The position numbers and the translations under genes were made by a program. A DNA stretch of 8,995 bases, from the NCBI GenBank assembly GCA_050734185.1, contig JBOHUE010000052.1, positions 1-8,995 on the forward strand, read 5' to 3'. This document shows, piece by piece, positions 1-5,033 of this stretch. Position 1 is the stretch's first letter, and the number at the start of each line of letters is the position of its first letter. Source of the stretch: JAFALX01 sp050734185 (GTDB lineage: Bacteria; Chloroflexota; Dormibacteria; Aeolococcales; Aeolococcaceae). The notes under the pieces are model-generated. The model was not told the DNA's origin and did no database searches. It saw nothing but the letters and a program-made list of their open reading frames with translations.

Positions 1-847
1 GACCACACCAAGTCCAGGCAGACTGCGCAGGATCTCGGCGTCCGGGTGATCGTCAAAAGATGCGGTGAGCTCCGCTTCGAGCGCAGCGATCTGCTCGTTG
101 AACCCGTGCACTAGGTGCACCGTGGCAATCACCGAGCTGGCATACGCCTTGGCCAGGCGCGGAGTTGGCTGCAGTTGCGGAGCGCGGAGCACCGCCTGCA
201 GCTCGGCTGCTCGTGCGTCCAGGTTGCGCTGGCGCCCGCCACGCTGCAGTGTGCTGCGGATCTGGCTCGTCGACAGCCGGCGCCCCTGCTCCGGAGTGGG
301 CGCGCGGCCCAGGAGAGCCAGTGCATCGCGACCCGCGAGATCCGTTCCCAGTGCTGCCAAGGCGGCTGGATAAAACTCGCGCAGCGTGCTGCGCAGCTGG
401 TTCACGTGCCGAACGCGTGCCCACACCAGCGTTTGATGCGCCCGCGCCAGGATCTTGAGCGCCTCTGCTTGCTCGCTGTCGCCGGCAACGGGGCGGTGGT
501 TCTGCCGGTCGGTGCGCACCAGCTCGGCGAGCACCTTGGCGTCGCCGGGATCCGACTTGGCTCGCGACACCGTGTGCCGATCACGATATCGGCTCACCGC
601 GAACGGGTTGAGCGCATAGACCTGGTAGCCGCTGGCCACCAATCCCTGCACCAGCAGCCCGCGGTCGGTCTCGATACCGACAACCACCGTCTCCGGGTTC
701 GTGGTGTGCTCGGCCACCAGATCGTGAATCCGAGCGAGGCCCTCGATGCCGTCTGGCACCCGCCCCTTGCCGAGCCGAGTCCCCCGCTTCATCGAGCAGG
801 CACACATCGTGGTGCGCCTCCGCCCAATCGACGCCGACGAAGATCAC
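1..847 (-). pseudogene. IS110 family transposase, N-terminal part, with an internal frameshift; runs off the window
   Basis: IS110 transposases are DEDD recombinases with an N-terminal RuvC-like domain and a C-terminal Transposase_20 domain with a catalytic serine. The GTG start at 847 follows a GGAGG box (859-855) by 7 nt and gives the motif GVDWAEAHHDV. After 22 codons the frame breaks in a run of five G (781-785). Removing one G joins it to a 260-codon frame (780-1) without stops. The joined 282 residues contain D7, E59 (GIETDRGLL), D99 and D102 (KSDPGDAKVLAELVRTDR), the complete acidic set. The sequence stops just after LPGLGVV, which looks like the beginning of Transposase_20, so the serine region is outside the window. 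The high similarity to intact members suggests recent decay, a sequencing error, or less likely a programmed shift. The family call is firm; the inactive state is inferred. Confidence 0.85.
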
Positions 848-869
848 TGCTCGTCCTCCGTGGTCCCTG

Positions 870-1010
870 GTGCAGCAAGCCTGGAGGAGCACGGCGGCGC
901 CCTAATGGATCAGTGCTCGAGGGCACGACATCCCACCGGCCGTCTGTCTCCTCACCAACCGGCGGGGCCACGGTCTAGCTCTGGGGCTTTGCTGCCCTAG
1001 AGGCGAAAGT
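870..1010 (-). ncRNA. Candidate IS110 bridge RNA in the non-coding left end
   Basis: Some IS110 elements express a bridge RNA from the non-coding end upstream of the transposase, laid out as a 5' stem-loop, a target-binding loop and a donor-binding loop. Read on the minus strand, this stretch can form three successive hairpins. Hairpin 1 pairs 1001-997 with 978-974 and 996-994 with 987-985, around the loop AGCAAA. Hairpin 2 pairs 966-959 with 939-932 (8 bp, one G-U) around a 19-nt loop. Hairpin 3 pairs 926-920 with 903-897 (7 bp, one G-U) around a 16-nt loop. The segment CCATTAGG at 908-901 is complementary to CCTAATGG at 1073-1066 by the presumed element end, as a donor guide would be. The ends of the RNA are guesses and the folds were found by eye. 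Confidence 0.45.
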
Positions 1011-1082
1011 GATCACCCGCCAGCGGCTTGGGAGCAGCTTGCCTCACAGCGCGCTACTTCGCACCCCATTAGGAGGGGCGCG

Positions 1083-1097
1083 CCCCGACGGACGGGG
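1083..1097 (-). terminator. Possible hairpin terminator of the small gene
   Basis: Two bases after the TAA stop of the small minus-strand gene there is a 5-bp GC-only hairpin (CCCCG, loop TCCGT, CGGGG). No U tract follows, so it is at best a weak or Rho-assisted terminator. It may instead belong to the insertion-site flank. Confidence 0.3.
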
Positions 1098-1099
1098 GA

Positions 1100-1357
1100 T
1101 TACAGCGTGCCCGCAGGTGCCTCGTACAGCGAGGGGTCCAGCACGCGATGCGAGATGAGGTCGACGCCGTTGACGTCGTTCACTCTCGGCATCTCGACAC
1201 GCAGCTCACGAGTATCGTCGTCGATGTCGACCGCGAGCAGGTCGTGCCACTGGCTGGCGACGTACGCGCGGACGCGCACGGGTGGATCGAGCGTGCGCCA
1301 GCGGCTCTTCGCCCGCGGCGTGTCGTGCGACAGCTCATTGAACCCGGTCATGCGCAT
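1100..1357 (-). CDS. Small hypothetical protein, 85 aa
   Basis: I do not recognise the family. From the ATG at 1357 the 85 residues read as a soluble protein: a basic stretch (TPRAKSRWRTL), then alternating residues that suggest beta strands (VRVRAYVASQWHDLLAVDI, then ELRVEMPRV), and an acidic, proline-containing C terminus. Nearly every codon ends in G or C, which supports coding. No Shine-Dalgarno is visible. A -10-like TACAGT (1367-1362) sits just upstream, so the message may be leaderless or nearly so, possibly starting at the second ATG (1351). The frame stays open upstream to 1804, but that part lies over rnpB and its promoter and is not real. The gene diverges from rnpB, and its stop lies about 25 bp from the presumed IS110 end. 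Confidence 0.6.
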   Translation of the reverse strand: MRMTGFNELSHDTPRAKSRWRTLDPPVRVRAYVASQWHDLLAVDIDDDTRELRVEMPRVNDVNGVDLISHRVLDPSLYEAPAGTL

Positions 1358-1361
1358 CGCA

Positions 1362-1390
1362 ACTGTAACAACCGCATGAGGAAGGCGGTT
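1362..1390 (-). promoter_or_regulatory. Putative promoter -10 and inverted repeat upstream of the small gene
   Basis: On the minus strand TACAGT (1367-1362) matches the actinobacterial TANNNT -10 pattern and ends 4 nt before the first ATG and 10 nt before the second. Directly upstream is an inverted repeat, AACCGC (1370-1375) and GCGGTT (1385-1390), with a 9-nt spacer. It lies where the -35/-10 spacer would be, a position suited to an operator. No clear -35 hexamer is visible. Confidence 0.3.
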
Positions 1391-1445
1391 CTTGCCATAA
1401 ACGTCGCCAACCTGCAACCCTCGCACAGGAGCCGCATGCGCGCGG

Positions 1446-1479
1446 TCGATGACTCCACCTCGGGCGTAGAATCGACGAC
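1446..1479 (+). promoter_or_regulatory. rnpB promoter
   Basis: TAGAAT at 1467-1472 fits the TANNNT -10 consensus and ends 7 nt before G1480, the first base of the P1 helix of RNase P RNA and so the likely transcription start. The -35 region is weak (TCGATG at 1446-1451, 15 nt upstream of the -10), as is common in GC-rich bacteria. Confidence 0.55.
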
Positions 1480-1882
1480 GCAAGCCGGCCAGATGGTCGC
1501 GGACGGTTCGCCGTTCGAGGAAAGTCCGGGCTCCGCAGAGCAGGGCGCTGGGTAACACCCAGTCGGGGTGACCCGAAGGAGAGTGCCACAGAAAAGACAC
1601 AGCCCCCGGCGACGCGCTGGTGGCAACGGTGAAATGGTGGGGTAAGAGCCCACCGGCGGCCGGGTGACCGGCCGGCCAGGTAAACCCCGCCTGGAGCAAG
1701 GCTGAACAGGGACCGGGCGGCGACGTCCAGAGGCTGCTCGCCTCGGTGTCCCGGGTCAGGCCGCACGAGGCGCCGGGCGACCGGCGCCCAAGATGGATGA
1801 CCATCCGCCGTCATCGCGAAGCGCGGCGCTGCGCCGCGTCGAACGGTGCCGGTGACAGAACCCGGCTTACCGGCCGGCTTGC
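1480..1882 (+). ncRNA. rnpB: RNase P RNA (bacterial type A)
   Basis: This is the catalytic RNA of ribonuclease P, which removes the 5' leaders of tRNA precursors. The conserved core is plain: GAGGAAAGTCCGGGCTCC at 1517-1534 (5' strand of P4 and neighbours), GGTAACACCCAG and GCCACAGAAAAG downstream, GTGAAATGGTGGGGTAAGAG near 1630-1648, GGTAAACCCC and GAGCAAGGCTGAA near 1679-1707, and GACAGAACCCGGCTTA at 1854-1869 (3' strand of P4). The P1 helix closes it: GCAAGCCGGCC (1480-1490) is the exact reverse complement of GGCCGGCTTGC (1872-1882), and this sets the ends to within a few bases. The length of about 400 nt is normal for the GC-rich Gram-positive type. A GC-rich arm at about 1815-1850 sits before the 3' core. 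The antisense open frames here are by-products of base composition. Confidence 0.97.
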
Positions 1883-1894
1883 ACGTCTCTATAT

Positions 1895-2449
1895 CTAGGA
1901 GCCTCCCCCGCCGGCGCCCGCTTCCGGGGGGCGGTGCTCCAGGGTCGCCGCGCCCACGCTCACCAGCAAATCCCAGCTGTTTCGCAGGGATATGACGAGC
2001 AGCGTGATCGACGAAGCGCAGAGCACGGTGAGCCCTGTCTCGATTTCGCCTGCGCCGAGAAGGGCCCCGGCAGCGACGATACCGGCGTACCCGGCGACGC
2101 TCAGGCCGAAGCGCATCACGAGGTGGAAGAGGCTAAGGGTCCGGGTGCGCGCGCGCGCTGCTGCCGCGACGCTCGGGGCGATGATGATTGCGCTGACCAC
2201 ACCCGAGATGATCAGCTCCTGGCTCGCCCCTTCCTGGCCCTGGGGGATCACCGAGAAGAGCGCAGCCAGGAGGACGACGGTGAAGTTGGTCAACGTCACG
2301 CGCGCGAGGCTGCGGACGTCCGCCCGCGAGACCACCGTTCTGAGGTGCAGCGCGAGCCCGACGAAGAGCAGGCCGACCAGCGTTGCTGAGGCGCCGCCGG
2401 CCACGAGATAGAAGTCGCGCCAGCCCTGGACCGCCGCCTGGTAGGGCAT
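1895..2449 (-). CDS. Uncharacterised multi-spanning membrane protein, 184 aa
   Basis: The protein begins MPYQAAVQGWRDFYLVAGG and has about five hydrophobic segments, near residues 15-36, 51-70, 77-98, 110-133 and 138-157. A basic loop (ARARTRT, 99-104) follows the third, and the hydrophilic tail ends in a glycine run. The start, W-x-x-F-Y followed by G-x-x-A-T-L-x-G-L-L-F-V, is a pattern I associate with a widespread uncharacterised family of small membrane proteins. No catalytic or transport motif is visible. The Shine-Dalgarno is weak (GCGAG just before the ATG at 2449), but the start agrees with the family-like N terminus. The TAG stop is 12 nt from the 3' end of convergent rnpB, with no obvious terminator between, so the two transcripts may run into each other. 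It diverges from the LPXTG operon. Function unknown. Confidence 0.8.
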   Translation of the reverse strand: MPYQAAVQGWRDFYLVAGGASATLVGLLFVGLALHLRTVVSRADVRSLARVTLTNFTVVLLAALFSVIPQGQEGASQELIISGVVSAIIIAPSVAAAARARTRTLSLFHLVMRFGLSVAGYAGIVAAGALLGAGEIETGLTVLCASSITLLVISLRNSWDLLVSVGAATLEHRPPEAGAGGGGS

Positions 2450-2593
2450 CTCGCGAGTCTGGCACGCCCGGGCCGCGCAAGATTCCCAATCACCTCAGCG
2501 TTGTGAGATTCAGTCAAAGATCGCACGATCTGGAGCGGGCGGGCGACCAGGGGGTGCCACTAGGACGGTTTTCTGCTGTCCGGAGGGCAATCG
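2450..2593. promoter_or_regulatory. Divergent intergenic region with a 14-bp palindrome
   Basis: This 144-bp gap separates the divergent membrane-protein gene and the LPXTG operon and must hold both promoters. AGATCG (2518-2523) and CGATCT (2526-2531) form a perfect dyad with a 2-nt centre, a candidate operator. On the minus strand TTGACT (2517-2512) resembles a -35 box, and GTGATT 18 nt further on is a poor -10. No convincing -10 is seen on the plus strand. The plus-strand ribosome binding site GGAGGG (2582-2587) lies 6 nt before the GTG start at 2594 and fixes that start. Confidence 0.4.
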
Positions 2594-4384
2594 GTGAGGC
2601 ACGGTCGCATTGGCCGGACCCTGGGGGTCTCGGCTCTTCTCGCGTTTCTGGCACTACCGGTCCTGGCACCGGTCACATCACATGCGGATACGGCGTCGAC
2701 GCCGTCAGGCTCCGCAAAAGCCGCCGCGCTGCAGGTGACTCTCTCGCCGCAGGCGCTGCTCAACATCGCGCTGCCGCAGGCGCTCACGTCGCTGCTGGCG
2801 CAGCTGCCGTGCAACGTGGGCACCGTCGCCGCGAACGCGCTGACGAGCACGACCACGGTCTCGCTGGACGCATCGTCGAACGATGGTGTCCTGAACAGCC
2901 AGGCCACCGACTTCGTCTCGGGCGAGGCAACGTCGGAGGCGCTCGGTATCGACCTCAAGGGCATCGACGGGCTGATCGGCGGTATCGAGAAGGTGCTGAA
3001 CGGAGATCTCTCCTGCCTCACGGGGAACTCCACCACCGCACTGCCGGTGAACCTGACCTCTGCCCTCGCCCCCCTCACCAGCGCCCTCCAGGGCGTCGTG
3101 ACTCCGCTCCACAACCTTCTCGGCGCGCTGGGCGCGACGATCAACATCAACAAGACACTTCATGTCAATCTCAACGACAACCCGCTCACGGCCGATCTCG
3201 TCGACCTGACGACGCCGCTGGGTGACCTGAACCTCGGGCCGTACGACGCTGTGGCCGTCGACAAGGCGCACGCCACGGCGGACGGCATCAGCACAGGGCC
3301 GCAGCTCGAGGCGCACAACAGCACGACCAACATCTCGGTCGGCGCGTCGCTCCCGCTGGGCTCGCTGACGTCGCTGGGCAACATCGGCGACCTGTTCAGC
3401 AGCCTGACCAGCCTGACGAAGCTCGACCTGACCAACGTGACCAACCAGCTCGGACTTCTGAGCCCCGCCGGCGGCGCGCTGCCGACGACGTCGGTGGTCA
3501 ACACCGTGTGCACCACCCTCGGCGGCCTGCTCGGCAACTCCACCGCGGCCTGCGCAGGCCTCGCGTCCAACCCGGCCACGGGTGCGCCGGCGCTCACCAC
3601 GCCGCTCACCGGCCTGCAGAGTTCGCTGACAAACCTGCTGAACGGGCTGCCTCTCCTGCAGAACATCCTCGGCGGGCTGCCCAAGTCGATCGACCTTCTC
3701 GGAATCATCCAGACCGGTGGCGAGACGTCGTCGGTCCTCACGCAGCCGCAGAACGGTGGCGTCCATTCGATCGCATCGACCGTGATCCCCGAGCTCAAGG
3801 TTCTCGAGGTCGCGGGCACGCCGCTGCTCGAGCTCAAGGGACTCAGCTCGTCTGCTGAGGCGTTCGTCAACGGCGTCGACACCTCCGCGCCCAAGGGCAC
3901 GGTCTCCTTCCTCGAGCTCGACATCCTGGGTCACGCCATCGTGATCCCGGGTCTCGGCACCAACCAGACGATCACCGTCCCGACCCCGCTTGGCGACGTC
4001 ACGGTCGTGATCGGCGTGGGCACGCCCCAGACGATCAACAACACCGCGAGCCGCAAGACGGAGGCGGCCGACGCCCTCCACGTGGCGCTCATCAACGGTG
4101 ACGCCAACGGCAAGAGCCCGATCACGCTGCTCGGCGGCACAGGCGGAACGATCCTCGACGTCCTCGTCGCGGGATCCCAGGTCGACGACGCGATGACCGC
4201 GGTCGCAGCCGCACCGCAGGCAAGCGTCCAGGCAACCTCGACCAGCCTGCCGAGCACCGGCATGGTTGGCCCGCTCGGCTTCGCCGGGGTGGGTCTGCTT
4301 GGCCTCGCAGCTGCCGGCCTCCGCTTCGCAGCTCGCCGCTCCCGGCGGGCTGCGGGCTCCGCCACCGACCTGCCGATCGACTGA
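2594..4384 (+). CDS. Secreted LPXTG-anchored cell-surface protein, 596 aa
   Basis: This is an exported protein built for sortase anchoring. The GTG start follows GGAGGG by 6 nt. Residues 1-31 form a signal peptide: basic MRHGRIGR, hydrophobic core LGVSALLAFLALPVL, likely cleavage after SHA31. The C terminus has the full sorting signal: LPSTG (552-556), a hydrophobic helix (about 558-579), RRSRR, then a slightly long tail to 596. The mature part is rich in Leu, Thr, Ser, Asn and Gly, with repeated short L-x-x-L and 'LTSL' patterns around 255-375. It has only four cysteines (C73, C141, C306, C320), which may form two disulfides. No enzyme motif is seen and I do not recognise a named domain; a segment around 480-500 (NNTASRKTEAADALHV) looks like a conserved surface-protein block. 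It opens an operon whose next gene is a sortase, 10 nt downstream. Likely role: structural or adhesive surface layer component (inference). Confidence 0.88.
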   Translation: MRHGRIGRTLGVSALLAFLALPVLAPVTSHADTASTPSGSAKAAALQVTLSPQALLNIALPQALTSLLAQLPCNVGTVAANALTSTTTVSLDASSNDGVLNSQATDFVSGEATSEALGIDLKGIDGLIGGIEKVLNGDLSCLTGNSTTALPVNLTSALAPLTSALQGVVTPLHNLLGALGATININKTLHVNLNDNPLTADLVDLTTPLGDLNLGPYDAVAVDKAHATADGISTGPQLEAHNSTTNISVGASLPLGSLTSLGNIGDLFSSLTSLTKLDLTNVTNQLGLLSPAGGALPTTSVVNTVCTTLGGLLGNSTAACAGLASNPATGAPALTTPLTGLQSSLTNLLNGLPLLQNILGGLPKSIDLLGIIQTGGETSSVLTQPQNGGVHSIASTVIPELKVLEVAGTPLLELKGLSSSAEAFVNGVDTSAPKGTVSFLELDILGHAIVIPGLGTNQTITVPTPLGDVTVVIGVGTPQTINNTASRKTEAADALHVALINGDANGKSPITLLGGTGGTILDVLVAGSQVDDAMTAVAAAPQASVQATSTSLPSTGMVGPLGFAGVGLLGLAAAGLRFAARRSRRAAGSATDLPID

Positions 4385-4394
4385 GCACACAACC

Positions 4395-5033
4395 ATGGCC
4401 GGCCGCGATCCATCCCCCGGGCGGCGCTGGCTACGCCGCGCAAGCTGGGCCTGCCTTGGTCTCGGAGTGCTGCTCTTCGGCTACGTGGGAGTTCTGGTCG
4501 GGTACCAGAACTTCCAGCAGGGCCGGCTGAGCAGCGACTGGGCCAAGCAGCACCCGGCGGCGTCCATCCACAGCGGATCCTTCGGAACCGCCAACGCCGT
4601 CAGCCTCCACATCGTCCCGCACATGGCGGCCGGCGAGCCGGTGGCCCGGCTCTCGATCCCGAGCGTCGGGTACGTGGGGATCGTCACCGAGGGTGACGAT
4701 CGGGGCGTCCTCAGCGGCGGCCCCGGCCATGACATCGAAACCGGTTATCCCAGTGAAGGACGCGACATCGTGATCGCGAACCACAACGGGTTCTCCTTCA
4801 GCTGGAGCGACATCCAGAACGGGGCACAGATCGTCGTCGAGACGACATACGGCCGCTACACGTACACCGTCGTCTCACGGCGGATCGTCAACGGTGACGA
4901 CAACGCCGTCATAAACAGCGCCCCGGCGGGCGAGCGCCTTCAGATCATCACGTGCTGGCCCCTGTGGGCCGGCGCGCTGGCTCAGCAGCGTCTCGTCTAC
5001 GACGCTGTGCCGGTCACAGGGGGTTCGTCATGA
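4395..5033 (+). CDS. Sortase (membrane-anchored cysteine transpeptidase), 212 aa
   Basis: Sortases cleave LPXTG-type signals between Thr and Gly and attach the protein to the cell wall or to another subunit. The ATG at 4395 is 10 nt after the LPXTG gene stop. A basic N terminus (RRWLRR) and one helix (about 17-37, ending FGYVGVLVGY) anchor the enzyme with its catalytic domain outside. The domain begins ARLSIPSVGYVGIVTEG (84-100) and continues GGPGHDIETGYPSEG. The catalytic residues I assign are H130 (IANHNGF), C187 (IITCWPLW) and R199 (QQRLVY), in the order and spacing of the sortase fold. Odd points are Asn instead of the usual Gly before the catalytic His, and W-P-L after the Cys where Y-P-F is frequent. 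The class cannot be settled by eye; D or E-like fits the layout. The neighbouring LPSTG protein is the obvious substrate. Its stop overlaps the next start (ATGA, 5030-5033). Confidence 0.92.
   Translation: MAGRDPSPGRRWLRRASWACLGLGVLLFGYVGVLVGYQNFQQGRLSSDWAKQHPAASIHSGSFGTANAVSLHIVPHMAAGEPVARLSIPSVGYVGIVTEGDDRGVLSGGPGHDIETGYPSEGRDIVIANHNGFSFSWSDIQNGAQIVVETTYGRYTYTVVSRRIVNGDDNAVINSAPAGERLQIITCWPLWAGALAQQRLVYDAVPVTGGSS

Larger units (their letters stand above)
1..1075 (-). mobile_element. IS110-family insertion sequence, partial (transposase-upstream end and most of the transposase)
   Basis: The minus strand carries an IS110-type DEDD transposase (1-847) preceded by about 230 nt without a convincing gene, which is the usual arrangement of the IS110 subgroup: a long non-coding left end followed by the transposase. 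The other end lies beyond base 1. IS110 elements lack classical terminal inverted repeats, so the inner boundary cannot be placed exactly. I put it near 1075 because the adjacent small gene ends at 1100 and because the sequence at 1066-1073 is complementary to a segment of the possible bridge RNA. A boundary anywhere from about 1010 to 1098 would fit. Seen: the transposase and structured upstream DNA. Inferred: the boundary. Confidence 0.75.

Noticed and set aside
115..978. 287-residue plus-strand frame over the IS110 region
   Set aside because: The opposite strand encodes clear transposase motifs. The plus frame has no recognisable motif and crosses both coding and non-coding parts of the element.
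1335..1814. Minus-strand open frames of about 100-230 residues and plus-strand frames across 1480-1882
   Set aside because: They lie over the conserved RNase P RNA. Their apparent proteins simply translate rnpB core sequence and show no domain.
3400..3720. Possible tandem protein repeats in the LPXTG protein
   Set aside because: The L-x-x-L/LTSL recurrences are irregular in length and spacing and the DNA shows no clear direct repeat, so I treat them as compositional bias.
2705..4396. 563-residue minus-strand frame opposite the LPXTG gene
   Set aside because: It is an Arg/Glu/Gly-rich antisense shadow caused by GC-biased codons. The plus frame has a signal peptide, ribosome binding site and sorting signal.
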